NCBI GenBank assembly: GCA_963932465.1
Contig: OZ010787.1
Coordinates: 11,281,284 to 11,345,283 of the forward strand
DNA: 64,000 nt
Direction: 5' to 3'
Source: Maratus speciosus
Lineage: Eukaryota > Arthropoda > Arachnida > Araneae > Salticidae
Both the position numbers and the translations under genes were made by a program. The notes under the pieces are model-generated. The model saw only the letters and a program-made list of their open reading frames with translations, was not told where the DNA came from and did no database searches. Positions 11,931 to 23,439 of this stretch are shown in pieces; position 1 is the stretch's first letter, and each line of letters begins with the position of its first letter.

Positions 11931-13200
11931 AGATTATTTTATTTGATTCGGAATTATAAATTACATAATAAACAATGTTCTACTTCACCTGCATAAAACT
12001 TTTTGAGTCCCTCCCCCAACCCCCTCCCTGAGCTAAAAATGCCTCCGTCTTTTGTCCCCAAAACAGGGTACAACAACTTTATTTTTTAGCACTCATCGGA
12101 TCTTCATTTCGAATATCAAAACGAAGCTCTTCCCAAGTTTTGGTGAATGGCCATCACTTGTCTCAAAAAATCTTATTTTACCTGTAATACACGTAAAATT
12201 CAGAGAATTAACAACATTGCTATGAAATTACAGCATGCTTGCAGATAGCTTGATACGACAAGAATCCAAGTTTGCAATGCATTTGCAGATAGTGTGTCAT
12301 GGCTAGATTGCAAGTTTACAATGCATTTGCATGGCAATATTACTAGTTTGCTATGAGTCTGCAGTCAATTTGAAGAACAAGACTGCAACTTGCACGACAA
12401 GTTAGCTGCAAGTTCAAAGTATGGTGACTTCGGAGTTTGCATAATCTTGTTGCAGTCTTGTTATGAGCTTTCAGGCTTGTCATGCTGAGCTTGCTGCAAC
12501 TTTGCAACTTTGCAAAGTAAGATTGCTGAAAATTTTCTGCAAATTAAAATTGCTATCTGGGATTGACTTGCTGATGATTTCACCTGATTCGGAATTATAA
12601 AAAACATAATAAACAATATCCCATTTCACCTACTTATTTATTTATTTTTAGTTATCCCCCTCCCTGAGCTAACAATGCCCCCTTTTGCGCAAAAAACATG
12701 ATAAAACAACTTTATTTTTTTAGTACTCATTGGATCTTCATTTTTAGTATCAAAACGAAGTTCTTCCCAAATTTGGGTGAATGGGCATCTGTTGTCTCAA
12801 AAAATCCTATTTTACCTGTGTACTACATGCAAAATTCAGAGAACTGACAAGATTTCAATGAAATTACTACATATTTGCAGCTATACTTGTCATGGCAAGA
12901 TCCCGAGTTTGCAATTCATTTGCAGATGTTCTGACATGACAATATTGCAATTTTACAATGCGTTTGCAAATAGTCTGACATCGCAATATTACTAGTTTGC
13001 TATGAGTTTGCAGTAAGATTGATGCAACAAGATTGCAACTTGCACGACAACTTAGCTGCAAGTTCAAAGTATGGTGACTTCGGAGTTTGCATAATCTTGT
13101 TATGAACTTTCGGACTTGTCATGCTGAGCTTGCTGCAACATTGCAAATCTGCAAAGTAAGATTGCTGAAAATTTTCTGCAAACTAAAATTGCGATCTGGG
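11931..13200. repeat. Tandem duplication of ~635 bp, rich in TGCA words
   Basis: The segments ~11935-12565 and ~12570-13200 are direct copies offset by about 631-649 bp. Shared blocks include ggatcttcattt, ttcttcccaa, actagtttgctatgag, gcaacttgcacgacaa and gacttcggagtttgcat. The second half of each unit is very dense in TTGCA/TGCAA words, for example tttgcaatgcatttgcag. Short open frames here (12777-12995 and its opposite strand) follow the repeat and are not credible genes. Confidence 0.7.
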
Positions 13201-13469
13201 AAGCTGCGTACTGACGCGTAATTTGCCTACTTCTCTAGTTTTCTTGGAAAATCTTTTATTCTGAACCCATTTGCGGTTTATTAACAAAAGAATGAGGGGA
13301 ATCAACAATGGGTCAGGAGATAAGGAGCTCGACTCTACTTGAAGGAAAGGTTCCTCTTTTGCCGGACCCGGACATCAGTCCCTTTCCTGCTAAAGTCGTT
13401 AAAAATCAAAGACACCGCGTGGCCACAACAAACGAAGCCGACACTGGTTCGTTGGTTGGTTGATTTTTG

Positions 13470-13691
13470 ACGGCCGATTATCTACACTGGGGATATGGGC
13501 CCGAGGGGGGAGTGCCCTCCGTGGGGGTCTTTCTAAGGGAACTTAACCCGTATTTACGCATGGAAATCCATGGCTCGAAGAAAACCACGAAAACTCCGAA
13601 CGATTAGGCCGACGGGCGCGATTGGGATCGAACCCAGCACTTCCCGTCTACCAGCTTCGAGAGCAGAACCCCTCAGTCACTGGTGGGGCCG
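13470..13691 (-). mobile_element. tRNA-derived SINE, copy 1
   Basis: Read on the minus strand, a tRNA-like head carries a pol III A-box-like block TGACTGAGGGG (13669-13679) and a perfect B box GGGTTCGATCCC (13624-13635). A body follows with gcgtaaatacgggttaag and cttagaaagacc. Body and head are shared with the second copy downstream. The body resembles a SINE domain I associate with spiders and other chelicerates (from memory). The tail end at low coordinates is not sharply defined. Confidence 0.75.
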
Positions 13692-13734
13692 AAGCCGACA
13701 CTGATAACAGTTAGAAGGATGGTGCGGTCGCAGC

Positions 13735-13912
13735 CTTAGGCCCCAGGGAAGTGCCCTCCGTGGAGGTCTTTCTAAGGGAACCTAACTCGTATTTACGCAT
13801 GGAAATCCAAGGTTCGAAGAAAACTACGAACAATTAGGCCGACGGGCACGATTGGGATCGAACCCAGCTCCTCCCGTCTACCAGCTTCGAGAGCAGAACC
13901 TCTCATAGTTCG
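13735..13912 (-). mobile_element. tRNA-derived SINE, copy 2, head truncated
   Basis: The same body and B box (13854-13865) as copy 1, on the same strand ~45 bp away. The A-box end is lost near 13905, where the sequence turns into unrelated DNA. The two copies differ by several substitutions and a small deletion, so they look like separate insertions or an old tandem duplication. Confidence 0.75.
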
Positions 13913-14206
13913 CGAGCCAGCAACAGATTTTGATGACCAAGTTTCTCTCTGCCGATAATTTGTAAATTGCTTCAGAGAGATGTATCATGAAGCTCCGTGA
14001 ACGTCAACTGCGGTTCCGTGGGTGGGTTGAGCAGCGGTAGCCTCCCAAACACGTAAAAAAAAAAAGAAAATAATTAGTCATTTACTCCCGGTTGAAAATT
14101 TGTCAAATTATAGCTAACCCAATATCTTAAAGAAAAAAAAAGTCAGCCGATTGTAAAGTGCGGTGGTTAATACGTCAGCTGGTCACACGAACATGAAAAA
14201 AATATA

Positions 14207-15426
14207 CAGGGTGCAAAGGAAAGTCCTTTTAACCTGAAAATACTTGCGAACTGAGAGAGCTACAACTATGGAAGTGATGTAACGGTATAGTAAAGTGACT
14301 ACGCCCGATTTAATGCAAACGACGGCAACGCCCCCTAGTGGCGAAATCTGGAAGATAGCCATTGCAAATCGTAAACGAAAAGAGAGAGAGAGTGAAATTT
14401 CCAGTTAGAAAGTTTTAGAGCATCAATTAATTAGTATGAAACGACATTTGGTTTACATGGATAAGGTAAATCTTCGCCCGTATACCCAAAAATGTCCGAA
14501 ATCGATGCACTCTATTTTGTGTAAACGTTTGAATGGAATTGCCTATAACGTATGAAGAAATACGCACAATTTATGGTATAAATACGTGCTTATCTCAATA
14601 CATTTTGATAACATCACACAAAAAACAAAAAAGACAAACTGTCTCACAGAGATAAAAAGTTAATATTCAGTATGTTCGAAAAGTTCGCCATTGCTCACGA
14701 TACACGTTTGTATTCGTGAGAGTAATTCTACATGCCACATTTCTCAGCATGGAACGTCTATTGCTAGCCTCTTCAATACGACGACATAGATTTAACCCTT
14801 TCAAGGGCGGTGGTTAGACGGTCTAGCCGCCAAATTTTAATTCCAAAACTGACAAATGGCAGCAAGAATATTTTAATAAAATTTTGCTTTTGTAATGAAA
14901 GTGAAAATTAGCGGATTTTTATTTTCTAAGAAATTCGTTTGAATATTCTGGTGTCAGTAAATTACTCCATCAGTTTACGAACAGAATTCTTCTGCCCCTG
15001 AAAGGGTTAATCTAAAATTTTAAATGCATTGGAAATTAAATTTTTACAGCACATTACAACGTCACAATCTGAAATTGTGCACTACTACATTTACGGAATG
15101 TGAATATTGCAAAGTAGAATCGTCGCTCATCGATTTCGGACATTTTTGGGTATACAGGCGACGATTTATCTTATCCGTGTGAACCAAATGTCGTTTCGTA
15201 CTAATTAATTGATGCTCTAAAACTTTCTAATTGGAAATTTTGCCCTATTTCTTTTAGTTTACGATTTTCAATAGCTATCTTCCAAATTTCGCCACTAGGG
15301 GGCGCTGTCGTCGTTTGAATTAAATTGGGCGTAGTCGCTTTACTATACCATTACCTCACTTCCATAGCTGTAGCTCTCTCCGTTCGCAAGTATTTTCAGG
15401 TTAAAGGGACTTTCCTTTGCATCCTG
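14207..15426. mobile_element. Mariner-like foldback element within the inverted repeat
   Basis: The ends CAGGGTGCAAAGGAAAGTCC and complement of ggactttcctttgcatcctg are flanked by TA (14205-14206, 15427-15428). The start CAGGGTG matches the foldback at 9766 but the rest differs. No transposase is seen. Confidence 0.65.
14796..15006. mobile_element. piggyBac-like MITE with perfect TTAA flanks
   Basis: The 211 bp element starts CCCTTTCAAGGGCGG and ends CTGCCCCTGAAAGGG, with TTAA at 14792-14795 and 15007-15010. It is inserted in the loop of the surrounding inverted repeat and is related to 8452-8654 and 31336-31544. Confidence 0.8.
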
Positions 15427-16172
15427 TACATTTTTTTCATGTTCGTGTGAGCAGCTGACATATTAACCACCACTTTATAATCAGCTGAATTTTTTTTCTT
15501 CAAGATATTGGGTTAGCTGTAATTTGACAAATTTTTAACCGGGAGGAAATGACTAAATTTTTTCTTTTTTTTTACGCGTTTGGGAGGCTACCGCTGCTCA
15601 ACCCACCCACGGAACCGCAGCTGACGTTCACGGAGCTTCATGATACATCTCTCTGAAGCATTTTACAAATTATCGGCCGAGAGGAAATAACTGACGAAAT
15701 TTTAACCTGGCTCGGGGACTATCAACCACTGGTGGGGTTGTTTTGGACTGGGTTTCGATCCGGATTCGATTTGAGAAGATTTTTTTAAAAGGATGTCCAA
15801 AATATATTTTCAGGTTAGAAATTTATATACAATAAGGCCTCCATAATGGACACTCACGAAAAGTGGCCATCTCTATTTAGATTTTAGCAAATACTTTTTC
15901 AATTCCTAACACTTATATATATATATACCTCTGAATAGTGGGCACCTCCCAATCTACATACACGTAACATGTGTAGGTATACACAAACTATCCCAAATAC
16001 GATACACGTGTTTTTGTGTGTATCGAAAACGAAATGTTGGTAATATTTTTCATATTCCGAGAGAGAAAGAAAGAATAATCTATGATCATATTTCTTACAT
16101 ACATTTTATTTCTCATGCAGTAAATCGAATATATACTCATTCATATTCAAATACGTATTTATTTTCTTCTGA

Positions 16173-16669
16173 AGCAGAGTTCTGCTCAAACTTTTTGTGA
16201 AAATCCCAATAACCCGACTTGCAAAAAAACTAAATGACCCGCAGGAACTATTCAATGGTGAATCCGACCCGGATAAAGAAAATTACAGTCATCCCGATCC
16301 GAAAAAAAGAAAATTTTGGACAACCCAGATGCATGCAGGATTCTATTCAACGATCCCGAGTTGTTCGCTATTCAGGGGTTTTCTATCTTTGAATATTAAC
16401 GAATATAAATTTGTCCATTTTTCTATATAAAAGATAAAATTGTTATTGGAGATGTAATTGTAGATTACTTTTAATAATTGCATTAAAACATGATTTATCT
16501 ATTTATTTTTAAATATGATGTCCTTTCATTTTCGGGTTTGGGTTGGGTTGCAGGTCGCCGAAAATCCTTTTGTTGGGCTCGGGTCGGGAAAAATCATTTT
16601 GTCGGGTTGAACTGAAATCGAATTTTCGGGATAAGATCGGATACAACCCGACTTGTCCAGGACTCTAAT
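16173..16669. mobile_element. Possible degenerate hAT-like element
   Basis: The interior has repeated CCCGACTTG, CGGGTT and CCCGATCC blocks in opposite orientations, resembling the GC-rich hAT family seen elsewhere here. Candidate ends (agagttctgctcaa and the complement of cttgtccaggactct) match only loosely. The open frame across it (16197-16430) is not credible as a gene. Confidence 0.35.
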
Positions 16670-16689
16670 TATGCAGTCATAAAATGGCA

Positions 16690-17110
16690 TTAATCGTTTT
16701 AAAAGATAAAATCATAGAAATTCGAGTTTGTGTGCAAAAACACACCGGAGCGCGTGTAGCATGCCCGGTGTATGCTGCCGAAGGCAGTGGAACCCCCAAT
16801 TCTAGGTTCATTTGGATAGATTTTCGTTTAAAAATATAAAATCATGCAAATTCGAGGGCGTACACAAAGACAGTGAGGCCTTCAACATCAGGTTCATTTG
16901 GAAAGGTTTTCGTTTAACAATGTAATATCAAAACTGACCGAAGCGTACACGCTGCCGAAGGCGGTGTGGCCTCCTAGGTTTGTTTGGATAAATTTTAATT
17001 AAAAAATATAAAATAATACAAACTCGAGGGTGAATGCTACCGAGGGATGAGGGGCTACCAACTTTAGGTTTGTTTGGAAAATTTTTCGTTTAAAAATATA
17101 AAATCATTCA
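16690..17110. repeat. Minisatellite, ~4 diverged units of ~100-125 bp
   Basis: Units share ttcgtttaaaaatataaaatcat, an aattcgag block, a gctgccgaaggc block and aggttcatttgga. They are strongly diverged and of unequal length. Confidence 0.7.
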
Positions 17111-17175
17111 ACACTTATTTTAGATATATTTAACAATATAATCATGGGTCAATGCACCGCCGGACGGGATAGCCA

Positions 17176-17292
17176 GCATACCAATAAAAAAAAAAAAAAA
17201 ATTGTGTGTGTGTGTGTAAAAACATTTGTGTGTGTGTGTGTAAAAACATTTGTGTGTGTGTGTGTAAAAACATTTGTGTGTGTGTGTGTGTC
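17176..17292. repeat. A-run plus (TG)n minisatellite, 4 units of ~26 bp
   Basis: A poly-A run at 17186-17200 is followed by four units of a TG dinucleotide run plus taaaaacat. The histidine-threonine-rich frame on the minus strand is a by-product of the repeat. Confidence 0.9.
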
Positions 17293-17734
17293 CGCGATGA
17301 TTCAGTTGCGTTAGAGCCAAAATCGTTCAGTCATGAGTGTGAGTTTTTAGGAGTAATTAGGAATGAATAATGATATGTACTGAAAAATACGGAAGTGCGA
17401 AACGCGATAAACCAGACCGTTAAATACTCCATTTTCAGGCGGGCATTTGAGGATTTTCACCCCTCGAAACACAAGTCATCCTCTATCTTGAAGAACTCAT
17501 TAAGATTTCTGCTTCGGTGCAATGAAAAATAAATTGACATACGTTCCCTGACTATGGTACTATTCCACAGCGCCTACTTTTCTTATCTTGTTTTAAAGAT
17601 TATTTAGAAAACAGTTGTAGGGATGAATACATGAATCTTTTTCAGTGTATCATCGTGTTGTTACAGTAGTTACACAGATGTGTAGGATAATAGTAAGCAA
17701 TGAAACACGATTATTTTTCTGTAAAATTAATATT

Positions 17735-18118
17735 TAGTAAACAATGTATTAGCTATTTTAAGATAGATGAAAGAGAATTTCTAAATAGTATTATTTCTCT
17801 TATTATTGGAGAGCTGAATCAAAATAATTAAAAGCATAAAAATTGAAACAATACAAAAACAAGTAAACAATATTATAGCCATCTTAAGATAGATGAAAGA
17901 GAATTTCTAAATAGGATTATTTCTCTTATTATTGGAGATCTGAATCAAAATAATTTTAAAAAGTATAAAAATTGCAGCAATACTTAAAACAAGTAAACAA
18001 TATATTAGCCCACTTAAGATAGATGAAAGAGAATTTCTGAATAGTATTATTTCTCTTCTTATTGTTGAGCTGAATCAAAGTAATTTTAAAAAGCACAAAA
18101 ATTACAACAATACTAAAG

Positions 18119-18120
<2 letters not shown>
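17735..18120. repeat. Tandem repeat, 3 units of ~126 bp
   Basis: Three direct copies start near 17739, 17863 and 17991 with aagtaaacaat (atgtaaacaat-like) and contain aagatagatgaaagagaatt and ctgaatcaaa. They are well conserved with few substitutions. Confidence 0.85.

Positions 18121-18156
<36 letters not shown>
18121..18156. repeat. Poly-T tract, 36 nt
   Basis: An uninterrupted T-run next to the 126 bp tandem repeat. It could be the tail of a minus-strand retroposed sequence; no body was identified. Confidence 0.8.
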
Positions 18157-18157
<1 letters not shown>

Positions 18158-18799
18158 TTAATGATGAGTATGAGTTACGATGAATTTAATTTAGTGTTTC
18201 AGCATTTGTAGAAGTACTTTTTAAAACTAATTTTTATATCTATTATACAAAAATCTGCCTGTGTTTCCGAATTCCTACATAGTATATGAAAGGCAACACG
18301 GTGAAATTAACATCTGTTATTCAGATGAATCCGGGGATGTCTTAATGAATCCCAGAACTTTAAATTTTTAATTAGTGTCCGATATATTAATTTTATTTTG
18401 CAATTGTAATTTTTAACTGAAATTCTGAAAAATACAACTAAAATACCTTAAATTCTACGGAGAAAAAAGGAATGAAATGTAAATAATACTATCCGACATT
18501 CTGAATAAATGTCATTTTTGTTTTGTTTAAATATGTCGATTTTACGGTTTTTAGTTTACGCTTTCCGAAAAAAATGTAATGCCAACATGATATGATTTAA
18601 TTCTACATTTACAAAAAATTTTATCAAAAAACGGATATATTTTCATATTATTAATCCGTATGAAATAATATTTTCCGAATTTGTTTAAAATGTAAGTAAA
18701 TGTAGAACTGTAAATATCATGACATGTAAATAACTTGAAATTTTAAGCATGGATTGAACACACGTACAGACAAGTTTTAGAACAATAGTACCTAGTTTT

Positions 18800-19290
18800 T
18801 AATCAACAGTAGATCAGCCCCTTATAGAACATGACGATACTCATATGATCGATTTCAAAAAATATTTTTCTTCGCTCAACTATGCGCAATCGTAAAATAA
18901 AAGACATCTTCTGGTTCACTTTTAAATATAAAAGCATGTTACTTGCAGGCACAACTATTGAACTTTTTTTGTAATCGAACAGTTTTCTTCTTTTTTCCGA
19001 TAAGTGACTAACATCTGGAGTTATAAGCAATTATTCTCTCAGGATAAGGATTTTTTCTCCTTTCCTGCGCTTTCGTCTCTAGAAATTAGGTTCAAAACGC
19101 CAAATTTGACTGTATGTTTGTTTCCAAAAAAAGAAATAAACAGTTCGATTGCATCGTTTCTGAATAAGGTCATCTGCCAATTTGATATGCTTGCGAACAA
19201 AAATGAATTAAAAAATTTGTCAGAAAATAGCCAGTTTGCATTTGACAATAATGCCAAGCTCTCGAAATTTTTATCGAAAATCATGTAGAT
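18800..19290. mobile_element. Degenerate member of the TTAA MITE family
   Basis: The order of blocks (gctcaac, aagttataagca, tccttt, aggttcaaaacgcc, gtttctgaataagg, caaaaatgaattaaaaa, gccagtttgcatttga) follows the ~418 bp family at 28275, 32497, 33890 and 35857. The ends are eroded. The overlapping frames 19004-19288 (+) and 19039-19305 (-) come from this repeat and are unlikely to be genes. Confidence 0.55.
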
Positions 19291-19677
19291 CCTGCATGCC
19301 TGCATGTATCCATTTTACTATAATTGCTCCAAAATCACGTAACTTGCAATGTGTATTTTTTAGTTAATTTATATTGTAAATTCTAAATATGATTACATGT
19401 ATATAATAAGAATTTAGTAAAATTAATATTTTATAGCTTTTCTAAATGTAGTATTGAACTACTTTCCACACATTTAAAAACAAGAAAGATCTCATGCGAT
19501 GCAATGAGTCGCTACGCCCGCTAGCATAACTTCGAAACATGTAAAAATATTTATTTCCTTATGTAGTATGAGCAAGTGTTATGTAATGTAAATGCATTTA
19601 ATTAGTGAACTTTAAATTTACAATGCTTCCAGCTCACATGATAATCAAAACACTACTAAAAATTACATTTTTAGATT

Positions 19678-19732
19678 TAAAAAAAAAAAAAAAAACATTA
19701 TTATTATTATTATTGGTAGTAGTAGTAATATT
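19678..19732. repeat. Poly-A followed by (ATT)n and (GTA)n
   Basis: Simple-sequence tract. Confidence 0.85.
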
Positions 19733-20162
19733 TACTATTTGATGAGCTGAGCTAACACAATTACACTTCACAACAGAAAGCAAAATGTTATATTGATTGC
19801 AATTTTCATTTGTCAACAACAGACATCAATATCTCACAAATAATATATTTGAATTTTATGATAATCGGAGAAATCTTCTAAATGTTAGGCGATATATAAA
19901 TCCGGAGAAAAAAATTAAGGGTGTAATAATAATGCATTAGACGAAAAATAGAGAATTGAAAATGGCTTGTTTGTATAACTTATAGATTTGTCTACTGACC
20001 TCAAAATCCCGTTTTTCAAAAAATCATTTTATTCATTGCCTGGTTTTCTTAACATTAAAATTAATTGGAATTATTAATAAATTTTTGAAGTGAAAATTCT
20101 ATATTAAAAAGAAAAAAAGAAAAGAAAATCACTTGTGTTTTTAGAAATTGCAAATGCAAATA

Positions 20163-20337
20163 CAGTAAACTCTCTGTAAGACGAATTCTGTATAAGACTG
20201 AAATCTGTCTAACTCGAAAAGATTTTCAAGTTCCTGCGAATCCATAGGCATAGAGTAAAAATTGTCTAAGGCGGAATATTGCCTACTACGGAAAATTTTT
20301 TCGGTCTAGATCGATCCGCCTTAGACATAATTTATTG
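20163..20337. mobile_element. pogo/Tigger-like MITE, 175 bp
   Basis: Left end CAGTAAACTCTCTGTAAGAC, right end (complement strand) CAATAAATTATGTCTAAGGC, both flanked by TA. A TA target and CAGT start are typical of pogo/Tigger MITEs. The terminal repeats are diverged. Confidence 0.55.
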
Positions 20338-20440
20338 TATTTAACATCAAAAGATAAAGTTTAGATAAATTTTCAAAAAACAAATGGCAACTTAAGAACT
20401 AAATATATAAGAAATTATGACTAAATTCTATACATATTGT

Positions 20441-20814
20441 CAGGGCCTTCGCTCACGCCCCCGCCCCTCCCCCAAACGTTTCCGAATGCTGTTACACTTA
20501 AAAAATTTACAAACTTAATTGGCAAATTTGTTTAAAACTTTAATAAAAGCTATAATACACATTCAATTTCTGATAGACTTGGCAAAATTTTTAAATATAA
20601 TTGAGAATATTATTCTTTTTTTTTACATATAAGAACTATATTCCAATTTCTAATTGTGGTAACGTGGCAAAAATATAAAACTAGTTGGCAACATCGTGAA
20701 CTCTTTATTTTGGCTACTCTATGAGTTGGCAAATACTAGATTTTGACTTGACAATTTAAAGTCCTCTCCCCCCCCCCCCCCCCACCCCAATAAAAAGTCT
20801 TAGCAGTGGCCCTG
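20441..20814. mobile_element. hAT MITE with perfect 8 bp target duplication
   Basis: Ends CAGGGCCTTCGC and (complement) CAGGGCCACTGC bound 374 bp. The octamer CATATTGT is repeated exactly on both sides (20433-20440, 20815-20822), which is diagnostic of hAT insertion. A run of ~15 C lies near the right end. It has no transposase. Confidence 0.9.
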
Positions 20815-21078
20815 CATATTGTGCAACAAAATTCATTAATAATTGCAAAATATCGTTAATATTAAATAGGTTTAATCATATTTTGGTCATATTTAATTTA
20901 AAATATCATTTCTTTTATTTTAATCAATTATAGATCAAGTGGGATTTACTTCATTGTAAAATTTTAATAATAAAGATTTACTTTTTACTGTAAAGATATA
21001 TTTTTTACTTTCTTATTTAGATAAATATATTTTCACTTTCCTCTGTTATATAAATATTTCAAATACAATTACGCAATT

Positions 21079-21242
21079 ACACTCTAAAATTGGGAGGAGT
21101 GAAAAGCTCACTCTTTGAAAGAGTGACAGGCATTTTTACTCTTTTTGGAGTGAATTTTATAAAAATACATTCCTTAAAGAGTGGAATTTTCCACACTCTA
21201 GAAAGGAGTGAAATGTCTCACTCCTGAAAGGGTGACTTACGT
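21079..21242. repeat. GAGTGA-motif element, single diverged copy
   Basis: Starts ACACTCTAAAAT and consists of alternating GAGTGA and TCACTC words, for example ctcactctttgaaagagtga. It is related to the larger arrays at 24491-24808 and 52246-52563. Confidence 0.7.
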
Positions 21243-21568
21243 GTGCATTGCTTATTAACCAATCAGAGTAGCAAGGCGACGACACCCTTAAAAGATAAGA
21301 AAAATGATCACTTTTTTGCCCGCCATCTTAGGATTAACAGATTTGGATATCATTACAATTATTCTTTATGGAATACATAAAATAAAGGGAAGTCTTATTT
21401 AATTTTAAGCATTTATCCGTGTAGATATGTGGAATGTTAAGATTATTAGCTGAATAGTGTATGTTGTATAGAAAAAGATTGTTCGTTAGAGTGCTCAAAA
21501 GTGATTGCCTGTTATATTTCTTCATGTAGCGGTTTGCAATATAATTCTTTTAACAATTGAATACAAAC

Positions 21569-22279
21569 TAGAGATTTGCACGGGCCGGCTCGGGCTCGGG
21601 CCGATTTTTACTCACGGAACTCGGGCTGGGCCCGGGCCACACTTTTTTCTGAAGCCTCGGGCCGGGCCGGGCCTAACTTATTTTTTCTGTACAAAGCCGG
21701 GACTGATTCATTGCGAGTCTTCACGGCCCAAAATTTTCAGTCCTTATTTTGACCCAGCCCGTATGAAAATCATTGTCTCAGCGTGGCCTGGTCCATTCAA
21801 AGGTCAGTACAATTAGGCCTGGCCCAAACATTTTTGCAAAAAATGCATACATTTTCAAATGGCCATTATTCTACACTTAAACATTAAAATTTATTATTTT
21901 TAAAGAACACTAGATTTCTGCGCTTATTAAAATATAGCTAAATTAAAACATAATAAAACGTGTGAAAAAGAACCTCCCTATGACGGCATCCAATTTTAAA
22001 CTCACTAACGTGTTGATCCATGCATAATTAATATATAAATACATAAAAATAGAATATATAATACATTTACACTCGCTAAGAAGGGAACTTGTCTATAACG
22101 AATTTTTTTTCTTTTCTATGCAATTTCGTCTTACTGTATAGCATTTTTCAGATTTTTAATACTTCAAAAAAAAAAAAAAAAAATTAATGTTTTGTTGAAA
22201 TTCACTCGGGCCGGCCGAATTTTTTTCCTATGAGTCGGCCGGACCCGGGCTTGGAAATTTCAGGCCGTGCAGACCTCTA
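21569..22279. mobile_element. GC-rich hAT-like element, diverged copy
   Basis: Ends TAGAGATTTGCACGGGCC and (complement) TAGAGGTCTGCACGGCC bound ~711 bp. GGGCCGGGCC-type blocks lie near the left end and ggccggcc near the right. The flanking octamers share five of eight positions. It is the same family as 35512-36755 and 38823-40088, which have exact 8 bp duplications. The open frame 21505-21816 crosses the left end and is low-complexity. Confidence 0.75.
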
Positions 22280-22627
22280 ATACGCAGAATGCTTAGCAAA
22301 TCATTAGTTCGGAAAATGTGAATAAAAATAAATGAGTGTAAATATTCCCTTTCAATGCTGTGCTGCAAATTTTTTTTTGCCAATGATCAAAGTAATAAGT
22401 TTTATCTCTTTCGTTTGAAAGGGTGGCTGACTCATAAGAAGAAGAAGACATCTGGAAGTTTTAATTTCGTAGGAGACACATTTGAAACATTAATTTGCCG
22501 TTACATGAGATTTTATTTTTCTTTTTGCTTCATACTGATTTCGGATTATAAACAGTTAAGAGTATTTATTATTTTTTCGGAGTTAAATATGATATTTGAT
22601 GTTTATGATATTACGAAAAGGTTGGTA

Positions 22628-23435
22628 CAGTGAAACCTTACTGTACGACCAACTCCATTAGGCGACCACCTCCGTGAACGACCATTTTTTCATGGAACGA
22701 AATTTATTCCCATAGGCTCAATACTAATTTTACCTGCATTCAGAGACCATCCCAGTTTAACTCCCTCCATGAGAGATGGATTTCTTTGAAGAAAATGAAA
22801 TAAATTCCGTTTTTTCCTGGTCGTTTGAAGAAGGTTTCATTAAAAAAATTATTCCGGAGAGTGCATTATTCATCAAAATTCTAAACTAAGTTTAGATTTT
22901 TTTTTTTTTTTTTAATCCCGGTAACTTTTAAGTGTTTTTAAGAGTTTTTAAGTCCCTTTGTGCCTTTTTAGGCAATGACTTTAACTCTGATTACAAATTA
23001 AGAACGACGGTCAATAAACTCATATGACCTATTCTGTCGGAAAAATTTCAAAGAAATAGATAAAGTAATGAAATCGTCATTATTTGTTCCCGTCCACACA
23101 CAAAAAAAAAAAAAAAAAAAAAAAAAGTATTTATTTACTGAACTTTGAAAGGACTTGGAGATAAAAATTATAAAATATAAAACTGTAAAATTAAAGCAAA
23201 GCTCAATGTATTCATTTTTTAAACTCTGCAGTAATTATCTTATGTAATTAACTTTTAGTTTTATACTTAAATTTTTATATTTTTTCTAAATGTGAAAAAT
23301 AAATTTTAGTAACATTGTTACCATTTTTAAACAATTAAAATCTAGATTTAAACATGACCTCCATTAAAAGACCAGCTCTCGGTATGACCCAATTTTATTG
23401 GAACGGTACGTGGTCGTCTTAGGGAGGTTTTACTG
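22628..23435. mobile_element. pogo/Tigger-like non-autonomous element, 808 bp
   Basis: The left end starts CAGTGAAACCTTACTG and the right end (complement) CAGTAAAACCTCCCTAAG, with TA on both sides (22626-22627, 23436-23437). Internal sub-terminal blocks gacca and gtcgtctta recur. No transposase frame. The outer end of the palindrome's left arm lies in its right portion. The mirror copy at 53776 is cut by the LTR retrotransposon, so this copy shows the pre-insertion sequence. Confidence 0.75.
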
Positions 23436-23439
23436 TACG

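Larger units (their letters stand above)
13944..15684. repeat. Long inverted repeat, arms ~560 bp
   Basis: The left arm 13944-14507 and right arm 15128-15684 are inverted copies. Shared blocks include gagagatgtatcatgaagct, gttgagcagcgg, cgccccctagtggcg and cccaaaaatgtccgaaatcg. The ~620 bp loop holds a piggyBac-like MITE. A TA-flanked mariner-like pair of ends lies inside the arms, but the arm homology runs ~260 bp beyond those ends on both sides. Confidence 0.85.

Noticed and set aside
13440..13915. True tRNA gene on the minus strand
   Set aside because: Boxes A and B are present but no cloverleaf acceptor stem is visible, and the tRNA-like head is fused to a repeated body, so it is a SINE.
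17120..17320. His/Thr-rich minus-strand frame
   Set aside because: Translation of the (TG)n minisatellite.
22080..22138. Second pogo-like end (complement CAGTAAGACGAAATTGC) pairing with 20163
   Set aside because: It lies inside the hAT element 21569-22279, so the two ends cannot bound one element; it may be a chance or a fragment.
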